From Roseovarius sp. W115 (GTDB lineage: Bacteria > Pseudomonadota > Alphaproteobacteria > Rhodobacterales > Rhodobacteraceae), in the NCBI RefSeq assembly GCF_032842945.2, contig NZ_CP146606.1, forward strand, positions 3,414,501 through 3,478,500: a stretch of 64,000 nucleotides of DNA. Direction: 5' to 3'. Under the pieces are notes generated by a model. That model ran no database searches and had not been told where the DNA came from. It saw only the letters and a list, made by a program, of their open reading frames with translations. Of this stretch, positions 53,922 to 62,908 are shown piece by piece. The position numbers and the translations under genes were made by a program. The first letter of the stretch is position 1. Each line of letters opens with the position of its first letter.

Positions 53922-54919
53922 TCGGGCTGACCTATGATCTGCGCGACGATTACGCTGGGATGGACTTGTCGGAAGAGGCGTTGGCCGAATTCGACAGCCC
54001 AGAGACTGTCGAGGCGCTGGAAGCCGCACTCACGCGCGCCGGGCACCGCACCGACCGGATCGGCAACATCCGCGCTCTGGCGGTTCGGCTTGTGGCCGGA
54101 GATCGCTGGGATTTGGTGTTCAATATCGCCGAGGGGCTCTCGGGCCGTTCACGTGAAGCGCAGGTTCCGGCGTTGCTGGAAGCCTACGGCGTTCCCTACA
54201 CCTTCTCTGATCCGCTGACGCAGGCGATTGGCCTTGATAAGGCAGTGGCTAAGCGGATTGTGCGGGATGCCGGTTTGCCGACCGCGCCATTTGCCGTGTT
54301 TCAAAGTGCAGATAACGTAAAGAAGAACGAACATCCCTATTCACTATTCCTGAAACCCTTGGCAGAGGGCACAGGGAAGGGTTGCGAAAACGCCTCAAAA
54401 GTTACTGATGCCGAGACCGCCGCCCGTGTTGTTGAAGACTTGATCGCGCGGTTCAACCAGCCCGTGCTGGCCGAGACCTATCTTCCGGGTCGCGAGTTTA
54501 CGGTTGGCATCCTTGGAAACGGGGCCGATGCGCGCGTTATCGCTGTGATGGAGATTACCTCGCGCGACCGGTCTGGTGATCAGATCTACAGCTTCCAGAC
54601 CAAGGAACATTGGGAAGAGCATGTTCTGTACCGGCTCGCTGACGATGCCGAGGCACGCGAAGCCGGGCGGGTTGCGCTTGCCGCCTACCGAGTCCTGCAG
54701 TGTCGCGATGCGGCTCGGATAGACCTGCGATCCGATGCCGCTGGTCAACCGCAGTTTCTCGAAGTCAACACATTGGCGGGCCTGCACCCGACCCATTCCG
54801 ATTTGCCGATCCTCTCGGCCAAGGCCGGGATGTCCTATGACGATCTGATCACAGGCATCCTTTCCGCAGCCCTTTCGCGGATCGACCGTAACGAGGAGGC
54901 GCACCGCGTCGCGTCATGA
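53915..54919 (+). CDS. ATP-grasp ligase, D-Ala-D-Ala-ligase-like (1)
   Basis: The 334-aa ATP-grasp protein has the N-terminal FNIAEGLSGRSREAQVP (Ddl-type substrate loop), KPLAEGTGKGC, AETYLPGREFTVGIL and the Mg-binding DLRSDAAGQPQFLEVNTLAGLHP. Ddl enzymes join an amino acid carboxylate to an amine using ATP. The extra insertion (SRDRSGDQIYSFQTKEHW) differs from true Ddl. It is coupled to kamA by a 7-nt overlap and to the next ligase by 4 nt, so it probably uses beta-lysine or a derivative. Not the murein Ddl. Confidence 0.88.
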   Translation: MLIGLTYDLRDDYAGMDLSEEALAEFDSPETVEALEAALTRAGHRTDRIGNIRALAVRLVAGDRWDLVFNIAEGLSGRSREAQVPALLEAYGVPYTFSDPLTQAIGLDKAVAKRIVRDAGLPTAPFAVFQSADNVKKNEHPYSLFLKPLAEGTGKGCENASKVTDAETAARVVEDLIARFNQPVLAETYLPGREFTVGILGNGADARVIAVMEITSRDRSGDQIYSFQTKEHWEEHVLYRLADDAEAREAGRVALAAYRVLQCRDAARIDLRSDAAGQPQFLEVNTLAGLHPTHSDLPILSAKAGMSYDDLITGILSAALSRIDRNEEAHRVAS

Positions 54920-55896
54920 AAGGTTTAACCATCCCCGTCCTGCACGGGGCAACCGGCAACACGCCGGACGAACTCGACACCGTGCGCACCGCCCTTGCGG
55001 TCCGAGATGCGCTCGTCTCTCTCGGTGCACAGTCCTGGCTTGTGACATTGGACCACGGCGCTGACTCTCTGGACGCGCTTGCAACTGATCAACCCGACCT
55101 CGTCTTCAACCTGGTGGAAGCGATTGACGGCCTGGCTGGCCCAGCGGCTGCCATCCCCAAGGCCCTTGCGCGCCGAGAACTACCCTTCACCGGTTGCGGG
55201 ACTGAGGCCTCCTGGGTCTGCCGGTCCAAGGTTGCACAGAAGGTGCGCATGCGGTCGGCCGGGCTGCCGACACCCGCATGGAGCCAGAACGGTGCCTCCT
55301 TGGCCCGTGCACCGAAGGTGATCGTCAAATCAATAACCGAACACGCCTCGATCGGCATCGATCAGGCCTCCGTCATGTCCGGCCGGCGGGCAGCACAGGT
55401 CATCGCTGACGGGATGGCTCGGACCGGCGATCCACATTTTGCCGAGGCTTTTATCGATGGCCGCGAATTCGCCTTGTCCCTGCTTGAGACCGATGATGGT
55501 CTGAGAGTTTTGCCTCCGGCAGAGATCCTTTTTGTCGGCTATGGCGACGACGTGCATCGCATCGTTGATTACGACGCGAAATGGGTCGAGGACAGCCATG
55601 GCTACCAGAACACCCCGCGCCGTTTCGATTTTCCAGAAACGGATGATGCTCTGCTGGAAGAGTTGCAACGTCTCGCCCGAGCCTGCTGGGACTTGTTCGG
55701 ACTGTCGGGATATGCCCGCATCGATTTTCGTGTCGATGAGGCCGGGCAACCCTGGATCCTGGAGGTCAATACCAACCCCTGTCTGGCGCCTGACGCAGGG
55801 TTCATGGCGGCTGCCGCAGAAGCCGGGCAGACTTTTGAAGCGGTCATCGCCGAGATCGTATCGGCAGGCCTACACACATCGAAGAAGGCCGCCTGA
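54916..55896 (+). CDS. ATP-grasp ligase, D-Ala-D-Ala-ligase-like (2)
   Basis: The 326-aa protein is a second, divergent Ddl-like ATP-grasp enzyme. Motifs are FNLVEAIDGLAG, KSITEHASIGID (glycine-poor loop), AEAFIDGREFALSL and the metal-site DFRVDEAGQPWILEVNTNPCLAP. It differs from its neighbour throughout, so this is not a recent duplication and the two probably perform successive ligations. One base separates it from the deacetylase fusion. Confidence 0.88.
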   Translation: MKGLTIPVLHGATGNTPDELDTVRTALAVRDALVSLGAQSWLVTLDHGADSLDALATDQPDLVFNLVEAIDGLAGPAAAIPKALARRELPFTGCGTEASWVCRSKVAQKVRMRSAGLPTPAWSQNGASLARAPKVIVKSITEHASIGIDQASVMSGRRAAQVIADGMARTGDPHFAEAFIDGREFALSLLETDDGLRVLPPAEILFVGYGDDVHRIVDYDAKWVEDSHGYQNTPRRFDFPETDDALLEELQRLARACWDLFGLSGYARIDFRVDEAGQPWILEVNTNPCLAPDAGFMAAAAEAGQTFEAVIAEIVSAGLHTSKKAA

Positions 55897-55897
55897 G

Positions 55898-58159
55898 ATG
55901 TTCCGCATCCGCAAGGTTCCCGACGCACGGGCCCCAAGCAACCGCACGGCCGTTGCCGAAGCGCAGGCTATCCTGCGGGCACAGTTTCCTGGCATGGCTC
56001 CGGACGATATCGACGCGCTTCCGGGACGGCTCGAAGACCCGTTTACCCATCGGTTTGTTGCCGAACTTCTGGTCGCAGAAGACGCGCGGTCCCATGTTCG
56101 CGCGGCGGCTGTTATGCTCTATGATCCCGAACTGGCCTTTGCCTTTCTGGACATGCTGGCAACAACTCCAGGCGCAAGCCCCGGGCGTGGAACTGGTGGT
56201 GCCCTCTACGAACGTGTGCGGTTGGAGGCGGCAGCACTCGGTGCAAAGGGGCTCTATTTCGAATGTCTGCCGGACGATTCCGAGACTAGCCCCGATCCGG
56301 CAATCCGCGCGCAGAACGCGGCGCGGCTGAAGTTCTACGAACGGTTCGGTGCCCGCCCGATTGTCGGCACGGCCTATGAGACACCGCTGTCGCCTGAAGA
56401 TACAGATATGCCGCATCTCGTCTTCGACGGGCTGGGCCGTCACGACTTGCCGGACAGCGAGCGACTGCAAGACATCGTGCGCGCGATCCTGGAGCGGAAA
56501 TACGGCACACTTTGTCCGTCGGACTATGTGGCTGAAGTCGTGGGCTCGATCCACGAAGAAGCCTATGCCCTGCGTCCGCCCCGCTACAAAGGGACAAAGA
56601 CAGTCGCCGCGCCGGCCGAGATGCGCCGACCCATCCCGCTGATCGTCAACGACCGTCACGACATCCATCACATTCGGGAGCGAGGCTATGTGGAGAGCCC
56701 GATCCGGATCAAGTTGATCCTCGATGACCTTGACGCAACCGGATTGTTTGTCCGCCACGAGACCCGCCACTTCCCCGATCGATGGATCCGCGAAGTGCAT
56801 GATGCGCGCCTTCTCGACTATCTCAAGAGCGCCTGCGCGGAAGCGCCCGAGAAGACATCGATCTATCCCTACGTTTTCCCGGTGCGCAATGCGACGCGCC
56901 CGCCAAAAGAGCGGTCGGTTCTGGCGGGTTACTGGTGCATCGACACCTTCACGCCTATCAACCGCAACGCCTGGCCCGCAGCACGCCGCGCCGTCGATTG
57001 CACACTGACCGCCGCCGAGGCGGTTTTGGGCGGCGCACCGGCGGCCTACGCGCTTGTGCGTCCTCCGGGCCATCATGCTGAACGCAAAACCTTCGGAGGG
57101 TTCTGCTATCTCTGCAGCGGTGCAGTCGCCGCAAACTACCTGTCGCACTACGGCAAGGTCGCGATCCTCGACATCGACTATCACCATGGCAATGGCCAGC
57201 AGGACATCTTCTACGAACGCGCCGACGTCTTGACCGTGTCAATCCACGGCGATCCGAGCTTTGCCTACCCGTACTTTACGGGGTTCCGCTCCGAGACCGG
57301 TCTCGGGTGTGGGGCAGGCCATAACCTCAACATTCCGCTGCCTGAGACCGTGTCACCGGCGCAGTACATTGACGCCCTGGATCAGGCTCTGGAGCGCATC
57401 GGGGAGTTCCGGCCCGACTACCTTGTGCTGTCGCTGGGCTTCGATACCGGCCGGGGCGACCCGACGGGCACATGGTCGAACCGTCCGGAGGACTTCCGTC
57501 GCATCGGCGCGCTGATTGCGGAACAGGGCTACCCGACCGTTCTGGTGCAGGAAGGGGGCTACCGGATACGCACGCTTGGCGCGAATGCGCGGGCCTTCTT
57601 TGACGGACTAGCAGGCGGTCTTGGATCAGCCCCGTGCCCCAACGCTGCACCGTCGAGAACCGCCAACGCTCCCGCGCCGCGGCGCTGGCGCACAAGTGTC
57701 CGCCCCGAGGATCCCGGCCGCATCCGCGCGCTCGTTGCGGCGACCGACCGCTTTTCCGCCGATGAGATCGAAATCGCTGTGGAACTGGCGCAGGAACGCA
57801 TCACGCTGGGGCGCGCATCGGGATATCACTTCTTGTTTGCCAATCGCGGCGACAGGCTGGAGGGTTTTGCCTGCTTCGGCCAGATCCCCGGGTCAGAGAC
57901 AAGCTGGGACCTCTACTGGATCGCCGTCCAACCCGAGCAGCACGGCCAAGGCTTAGGCGCGGAAATTCTGCGTCGTGTCGAGGCAACAATCGGCCGCGCC
58001 GGTGGCCGCCAGGTCTTCATCGACACATCGTCGAGCCCGGCCTATGCGAGCACGCGCACATTCTATCTGCGCCAAGGCTATCACCTTGCCGCCGAATTGG
58101 CGGATTTCTACCGTCAGGGCGACGGCAAAGCGATCTATGCGAAAGCGCTGTCGGCATGA
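55898..58159 (+). CDS. GNAT - histone-deacetylase-like - GNAT fusion protein
   Basis: The protein has 753 aa. An N-terminal GNAT-like acetyltransferase (about 1-170, CoA loop GRGTGGALY at 97-104) comes first. An HDAC/acetylpolyamine-amidohydrolase domain (about 245-575) follows, with HH392-393, zinc ligands D427, H429 and D516, and Tyr555 in EGGYR. A second GNAT (about 600-753, loop EQHGQGLGAEI) ends it. One protein could thus both add and remove acetyl groups, probably on a lysine- or beta-lysine-derived amine. The start at 55898 is one base after the upstream stop. All catalytic residues of the deacetylase are present. Confidence 0.88.
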   Translation: MFRIRKVPDARAPSNRTAVAEAQAILRAQFPGMAPDDIDALPGRLEDPFTHRFVAELLVAEDARSHVRAAAVMLYDPELAFAFLDMLATTPGASPGRGTGGALYERVRLEAAALGAKGLYFECLPDDSETSPDPAIRAQNAARLKFYERFGARPIVGTAYETPLSPEDTDMPHLVFDGLGRHDLPDSERLQDIVRAILERKYGTLCPSDYVAEVVGSIHEEAYALRPPRYKGTKTVAAPAEMRRPIPLIVNDRHDIHHIRERGYVESPIRIKLILDDLDATGLFVRHETRHFPDRWIREVHDARLLDYLKSACAEAPEKTSIYPYVFPVRNATRPPKERSVLAGYWCIDTFTPINRNAWPAARRAVDCTLTAAEAVLGGAPAAYALVRPPGHHAERKTFGGFCYLCSGAVAANYLSHYGKVAILDIDYHHGNGQQDIFYERADVLTVSIHGDPSFAYPYFTGFRSETGLGCGAGHNLNIPLPETVSPAQYIDALDQALERIGEFRPDYLVLSLGFDTGRGDPTGTWSNRPEDFRRIGALIAEQGYPTVLVQEGGYRIRTLGANARAFFDGLAGGLGSAPCPNAAPSRTANAPAPRRWRTSVRPEDPGRIRALVAATDRFSADEIEIAVELAQERITLGRASGYHFLFANRGDRLEGFACFGQIPGSETSWDLYWIAVQPEQHGQGLGAEILRRVEATIGRAGGRQVFIDTSSSPAYASTRTFYLRQGYHLAAELADFYRQGDGKAIYAKALSA

Positions 58160-58530
58160 CCAAAGTGAATCTGTCCGTTCGCCGAATAGCGGAAAAGGGT
58201 CGCGGTGTGTTCACAAACCTCCCCATCGCGGCGGGTGACGTTCTGGAACGGGCCCCTGCGCTTGAATTGGATGCGCCGGCGACGGATGCCATCGCCTCGA
58301 CCACATTGGACAACTATTATTTCGCCCACCCGGCAGATCCGGAGGGCGGTCTTATGGTGCTTGGGCTTTCGACCCTACTCAACCATTCCGAGATGCCCAA
58401 CACCCAGACGACGGCGGCTTTCGACCGACATGTTGGCTGGACAGTCACCCTGCGCGCGCTGCGCGCCATTCCGGCCGGTGAAGAGCTGACCCGCCGCTAT
58501 TCATGCGCGGTGTGGTTCGATCCAGTATGA
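58156..58530 (+). CDS. SET-domain protein
   Basis: The 124-aa minimal SET domain has AEKGRGVFTNLPIAAGDVLE (N-flank), LNHSEMPNTQT (the NHxxxPN SAM/lysine-channel motif) and the C-terminal YSCAVWF. SET proteins methylate lysine side chains. Its start overlaps the deacetylase fusion by 4 nt, tying it to the same lysine-chemistry operon. Length is near the lower limit, but the motifs are intact. The target is unknown. Confidence 0.85.
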   Translation: MTKVNLSVRRIAEKGRGVFTNLPIAAGDVLERAPALELDAPATDAIASTTLDNYYFAHPADPEGGLMVLGLSTLLNHSEMPNTQTTAAFDRHVGWTVTLRALRAIPAGEELTRRYSCAVWFDPV

Positions 58531-58578
58531 TCATTGCTCTGTTGGTAAATACCTGGCGATGAAATTGCGTGATTGGCA

Positions 58579-59289
58579 CTACATGCGGACCAGTCTAAGG
58601 CCAGTTGCAGCAACCCAGACGAGCCACATGAATAGACCCAGAACGCCTAGCAACACGAGTGGCGAGCCATCCGCAATGGCGATGTTTCCGAGCCCGGCCA
58701 AAAGAAGAAGGCTTCCACCCGTCACGCCGAGGAGCCTCTGCCAAGTTCTTGTGAAACCGCCGGTGTAAGCAGCCAACGCCGCGCCGATGAAGGTCACTCC
58801 AAGCGCGGGCAGTGCGAGTGCAAAAACCGCGGCATGAAAATGCCACATCAACTCGAAGGCGGGCGTCGGTTCCGTCAGCCCATCCGCGGCGAGGACAACC
58901 GCGATATGTGTGGCGACGGTGAGGGCAAACAATGCTGACAGTGTAGCACCTCCCACAACCGCAAGCCGCGACCAGTCCGCACCCGCGCGCCCACTGCGCC
59001 GCACCAGTCCGTTCAGACCAGTAACGAGCAAGAGAAGCAGGCACATGTTCACTGCCTCCAGACCAAAAGCGACGGCCAAGACGCCGCGGTTTTCTGCGTG
59101 ATAAGTTAGGACTAGACCAATGGAATCGCTGTAGTCCGGCGCCCCAGAGATGCCAAACAACATGTTTTGCGAAAACATCGACATGGCGTAGGCGAGCGCG
59201 ACGGCCCCTACGATCCGCGGGGCGGCGAAGCGGTCGGGCATCACGACCTCGTCCATTCCCGTCCTTATGTCTTGTGGTTCTTTTGGCAT
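58579..59289 (-). CDS. Hypothetical polytopic membrane protein
   Basis: The 236-aa protein has about six hydrophobic helices (AVALAYAMSMFSQNM, CLLLLLVTGLNGLV and others). No family recognised. A second open frame on the same strand is GC-rich and lacks helices, so this frame is the real one. It converges on the SET gene with 48 nt between the stops, away from the operon. Confidence 0.7.
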   Translation of the reverse strand: MPKEPQDIRTGMDEVVMPDRFAAPRIVGAVALAYAMSMFSQNMLFGISGAPDYSDSIGLVLTYHAENRGVLAVAFGLEAVNMCLLLLLVTGLNGLVRRSGRAGADWSRLAVVGGATLSALFALTVATHIAVVLAADGLTEPTPAFELMWHFHAAVFALALPALGVTFIGAALAAYTGGFTRTWQRLLGVTGGSLLLLAGLGNIAIADGSPLVLLGVLGLFMWLVWVAATGLRLVRM

Positions 59290-59407
59290 GATGACGTGTG
59301 GCCTCTCTTTGGCGCAATGAGATAAGCGTGGAAAAAACAGTGGTGATCAGAAGGCGATCAATGGTTTTCCCAAGTCTGTGCGAAGATCCAACGCGTGTTC
59401 CAGAGAT

Positions 59408-59650
59408 CTACCCGCGATAGCGTCCACGATGTCCGCGTCTGGGACGGTCATCCCAGTCTTCCCACGCTGTTTCCTCCGGGTAGCGCCAGTCTGAGGGGCT
59501 TTCGCAATCGCGCTCATCCTGCAGGGTTTCCGGCGGTTCCCAGTGTTCGGGAAGTTCATCCTGCGGTGTGGAAGTCGCTGAATGCGATCGCTTGCGGCCG
59601 AGGCATTGCAAGAACCATAGGCGGATCGTTTCGACCAAGGAACGGATCAT
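59408..59650 (-). CDS. Possible small acidic/basic protein near groEL
   Basis: The 80-aa frame has an amphipathic N-terminus (MIRSLVETIRLWFLQCLGRK), then a Pro/Glu/Asp/Trp-rich middle and an Arg/Gly-rich end (RPRRGHRGRYRG). No family or clear ribosome-binding site. Its composition is unlike a shadow frame, so it may be a real low-complexity gene, but support is limited. Confidence 0.4.
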   Translation of the reverse strand: MIRSLVETIRLWFLQCLGRKRSHSATSTPQDELPEHWEPPETLQDERDCESPSDWRYPEETAWEDWDDRPRRGHRGRYRG

Positions 59651-59680
59651 CTGCGTGTCTCACATGTTGGCTGGTGGTTG

Positions 59681-59703
59681 GCGCGGCGCTCAAGTCGCCG
59701 CGC
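59681..59703 (-). terminator. Hairpin after groEL
   Basis: GCGCGGCG (59681-59688) pairs perfectly with CGCCGCGC (59696-59703) around a 7-nt loop, 8 nt past the groEL stop. No T-tract follows on the minus strand, so strength is uncertain. Confidence 0.5.
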
Positions 59704-59710
59704 GCAAATG

Positions 59711-61354
59711 TCAAAAATCCATGCCTGCCAGATCGTCGACGTAGTCGGGCATGGGTACGTCCTGCCTGCGTGGTTTCGGCTTTTCGACCACAACTGCCTC
59801 CGTCGTCATCATCAGCCCCGCGATCGAGGCCGCGTCCTGGAGTGCAATCCGCACCACTTTGGTGGGGTCCACGATCCCGGCCTCGAACATGTCGACAAAC
59901 TGATCGGTCTGGGCATCGTAGCCCCAAACCGTATCGTTCTTACGGGTCAGTTGGTCGACGATATACGCCCCATCCTTACCGGCATTGCGCGCTATCAAAC
60001 GAACAGGCTCCGTTGCCGCCCGGCGCACGATGGTAGCACCTGCCCGCATGTCGTCGTTGATCAACCCTTCCGGGTTCATGGCATGCGATGCCCGCAAGAG
60101 TGCAGTGCCACCGCCAGGCAGAATGCCTTCGGCTACGGCGGCGCGTGTCGCGTGGAGGGCGTCATCGACGCGGTCCTTGCGTTCCTTCACTTCGACCTCC
60201 GTGACGCCGCCGACGTGAATCACTGCCACACCGCCCGAGAGCTTCGCAAGTCGCTCTTCGAGCTTCTCGCGATCATAGTCGGATGTGGTGTCTTCGATCT
60301 GCGTTTTGATCGACGCGCATCGCGCTTCGATGTCTTCGGGCGTTCCTGCGCCATAAATGATTGTCGTGTCGTCTTTGGTGATCAGGATACGTTTTGCGCG
60401 GCCCAGCATGTCGAGCGTCACGTTCACCAGTTTTGTGCCGAGGTCTTCGGACACAACTGTTGCGCCGGTCAGAGCGGCAATATCTTGCAACATCGCCTTG
60501 CGGCGATCACCAAAGCCCGGCGCCTTTACGGCGGCGCATCTGAGATTGCCGCGCAACCTGTTGACGACGAGCGAGGCCAGGGCTTCGCCGTCGACATCTT
60601 CGGCAATCACGAGGATCGGCCTGTCTGCCTCGATCACCGCTTCGAGAATCGGAACAAGTGGCCTCATGTTGGAGAGTTTCCTTTCATGCAGCAGGATGAA
60701 CGCGTCATCGAGTTCGACCGTCATCTTGTCCGAGGCGGTCACGAAGTAGGGCGAAAGGTAGCCGCGATCGAACTGCATGCCGTCAACGACTTCCAGTACC
60801 ATCTCGCGCGACTTCGCTTCTTCGACCGTGATCGCGCCTTCGCGGCCTACACGATCCAGAGCGTCGCTGATGATGCGGCCGACCTCTTCATCGCCATTCG
60901 ACGCGATAGTTGCCACCTGACGGATCTGGTCACTGCTTTCGACAGGGCGGGACAGGCTGGCGAGTTCAACAACCAGGGCCCGCACTGCGGCGTCGATGCC
61001 GCGTTTGACGTCCATCGCGTTCATACCAGCGACAACGGCCTTGTTGCCCTCGCGCAAGATGGATCGGGCGAGCACCGTCGAGGTCGTGGTGCCGTCACCG
61101 GCAAGTTTCGCCGTGCGCTCGGCCGCTTCGCGGATGAGGCGGACGCCAATGTTGGCGTAAGGGTCTGCAAGCTCAATGGACTTCGCGACCGTGACACCGT
61201 CCTTGGTTGTGCGTGGCGCGCCGAAGCTCTTTTCGATCATGACGTTTCGACCACGTGGACCGAGCGTGACGGCGACAGCGTCCGTGAGGACGTTGACGCC
61301 TTTGATCATTCTCTGCCGGGCATCGGCATTGAACGCGATAGATTTGGGTGACAT
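59711..61354 (-). CDS. groEL: GroEL-type 60-kDa chaperonin without groES
   Basis: The 547-aa group I chaperonin has [29 protein letters not shown] (ATP-site), GGGTALLRA and VVEKPKPR. It ends in [12 protein letters not shown] and lacks the GGM-repeat tail of canonical GroEL. No groES is adjacent, so it must borrow GroES from elsewhere or act differently. This is likely a second, specialised copy. I saw no CIRCE element in the 227 nt upstream. Confidence 0.92.
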   Translation of the reverse strand: MSPKSIAFNADARQRMIKGVNVLTDAVAVTLGPRGRNVMIEKSFGAPRTTKDGVTVAKSIELADPYANIGVRLIREAAERTAKLAGDGTTTSTVLARSILREGNKAVVAGMNAMDVKRGIDAAVRALVVELASLSRPVESSDQIRQVATIASNGDEEVGRIISDALDRVGREGAITVEEAKSREMVLEVVDGMQFDRGYLSPYFVTASDKMTVELDDAFILLHERKLSNMRPLVPILEAVIEADRPILVIAEDVDGEALASLVVNRLRGNLRCAAVKAPGFGDRRKAMLQDIAALTGATVVSEDLGTKLVNVTLDMLGRAKRILITKDDTTIIYGAGTPEDIEARCASIKTQIEDTTSDYDREKLEERLAKLSGGVAVIHVGGVTEVEVKERKDRVDDALHATRAAVAEGILPGGGTALLRASHAMNPEGLINDDMRAGATIVRRAATEPVRLIARNAGKDGAYIVDQLTRKNDTVWGYDAQTDQFVDMFEAGIVDPTKVVRIALQDAASIAGLMMTTEAVVVEKPKPRRQDVPMPDYVDDLAGMDF

Positions 61355-61581
61355 GTGGCAAGTCCAGCCTAAGGGGTTTCTTTGTGCTGGATTTGGGAAG
61401 CGTCCTTGTTGGCGAATAGATCAAGCACCCATGAAATTTTCGCGCTGTTACTATCGGATCAGTAAATACCTATTTAACTTCAGATACTTGGAGAATGCAG
61501 CCCGAAATCTGCGGAATTGAAATGATCGGCGCCTTTGCCCAAATGCACAGGGCTTCAATGTTGAAGCGTGGAGTAGGACCT

Positions 61582-61758
61582 ATGCATACAAAACCTGTTA
61601 CTCATTGGTGGGACTGGCACAACTGGCGGATCTGGTCGATTGCCGGGCTCGTAGCGCTGCTTCTCATCGCAGCAGCTATCTACATGACCGACATATTCGG
61701 AGGTTCGACCTTGCCCGACGCCGGCGGCGTGACGATCACAGAGCCTGCCACCGAATAA
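61582..61758 (+). CDS. Small single-pass membrane protein (58 aa)
   Basis: The ATG at 61582 follows GTAGGACCT. The Trp/His-rich N-terminus (VTHWWDWHNWRIW) is followed by one helix (IAGLVALLLIAAAIYM) and a short outer tail. No family recognised. It ends 15 nt before a perfect 12-bp hairpin, which fits a genuine short transcript. Confidence 0.6.
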   Translation: MHTKPVTHWWDWHNWRIWSIAGLVALLLIAAAIYMTDIFGGSTLPDAGGVTITEPATE

Positions 61759-61773
61759 CGACAACGACCAACC

Positions 61774-61800
61774 TGCACTGGCGGATCTTCCGCCAGTGCA
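61774..61800. terminator. Perfect 12-bp hairpin between convergent genes
   Basis: TGCACTGGCGGA (61774-61785), loop TCT, TCCGCCAGTGCA (61789-61800). It lies between the small membrane gene and the convergent lysR gene, fitting a shared terminator. No T-tract flanks it. Confidence 0.65.
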
Positions 61801-61806
61801 ACCAAG

Positions 61807-62655
61807 TTACTGAACGCGGGCCTTCGCGAATTTTTGTAACTGACGCACCGCTTCAGCCGGAATGCCCTCTGCTTCACTGGTGACTGCGTAGGCGGCATAT
61901 CCAAAGCGCGGAGCGTCCTCGACCAAGCGCAACTTCCCACGCTCGACCTCTTCCGAAACGACCCGATACGGGAAGTACCCTGAGCCGGGTACGGCTCTCA
62001 GGTAGTCGAGCCCCAGCATTCCGAGACCCAATTGCAGAGCCGGTTTTGCCATATGAGGGAAGTTCAGAAGGTGATCGGCGCGGAATTCAGGTCCCCAGTC
62101 GATCAGCACATATGCGTCACCCAACGGGTCCATCTGCGCGTCCGGATTGCTGCTGACCAGAACAAAGTCATCTTCGAAGAGCTGGATGGCATTGAGCTCG
62201 GCGGTGTTCAGCGGACGATAGGTTACTGCAATATCCAAACTGCCGTCCGCGATCTGCCGGGACAGTGTTTCGGAACGTTCCGAAACAGCGCTGATTGAGA
62301 CGTTGGGAAACGCATTCCGAAGGATCGGGAGCGCATCAATCAGAAGCTTGTGCCACAAGCTTGGCACGGCACCGATTTCGAGCGACATGTCATAAACGTC
62401 GGGCAGTGACGCATCGAGCCGGGCCTGCGACCAGGTGCGCACCAATGCCTGGGCGTGGCGGTGAAACCGGTGGCCTGCGGGCGTCAAGGTCGCCCCGCTT
62501 TTCCCGCGTTCGAAGACGGGCCGTCCGAGTTGATCCTCGAGCGAACGGATGCGCATGCTGACCGTTGATTGCGTCACATGCACTTTTTCAGCGGCGTCAA
62601 AGAAGCTGCCGGTTTCGACCACCGCGAGGAATGTGCGTGCAAGTTCAATGTCCAT
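61807..62655 (-). CDS. LysR-family transcriptional regulator
   Basis: The 282-aa protein has an N-terminal winged HTH (LARTFLAVVETGSFFDAAEKVHVTQSTVSMRIRSLEDQLG) and an effector domain (about 90-280) rather short for LysR. Ligand unknown. It diverges from the EF-hand/SPW genes, with a perfect dyad in the shared promoter region that may be its operator. Confidence 0.9.
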   Translation of the reverse strand: MDIELARTFLAVVETGSFFDAAEKVHVTQSTVSMRIRSLEDQLGRPVFERGKSGATLTPAGHRFHRHAQALVRTWSQARLDASLPDVYDMSLEIGAVPSLWHKLLIDALPILRNAFPNVSISAVSERSETLSRQIADGSLDIAVTYRPLNTAELNAIQLFEDDFVLVSSNPDAQMDPLGDAYVLIDWGPEFRADHLLNFPHMAKPALQLGLGMLGLDYLRAVPGSGYFPYRVVSEEVERGKLRLVEDAPRFGYAAYAVTSEAEGIPAEAVRQLQKFAKARVQ

Positions 62656-62704
62656 GCATTATCTATTTGGAATTCCGATATCAGCGTCAATATAAATTCG
62701 TTTT

Positions 62705-62721
62705 TCAATCTGTTCGATTGA
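62705..62721. promoter_or_regulatory. Dyad TCAATC-N5-GATTGA, candidate LysR operator
   Basis: A perfect 6-bp inverted repeat with a 5-nt spacer lies 50 nt from the lysR start, within the divergent promoter. LysR regulators usually bind such sites beside their own gene. Confidence 0.45.
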
Positions 62722-62908
62722 CCCCATATTGGCTCTGTAGCGGTCAGGAGCCGTCACATGTTCGGAACACGATCCATGATTTTGTGACGACTGTCGCACC
62801 CGATCCCTCGTGACGTCATCGCCTTTCAGGGCCGCGCCCCAAAGCCGCTACATCAGGAATGCAACTTTAACCGGGGATCTTATGGATGCCCCAGCTATGG
62901 AGAAAAAC

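Noticed and set aside
58595..59317. Alternative minus-strand frame to the membrane protein at 58579
   Set aside because: Same strand, shifted frame; its product is Arg/Gly/Cys-rich without membrane helices, unlike the coherent frame chosen.
59678..61351. 557-codon open frame antisense to groEL
   Set aside because: Almost exactly mirrors groEL; the groEL frame has all chaperonin motifs, this one none.
61355..61581. CIRCE element for the orphan groEL
   Set aside because: No TTAGCACTC-N9-GAGTGCTAA-like repeat could be found in the upstream region.
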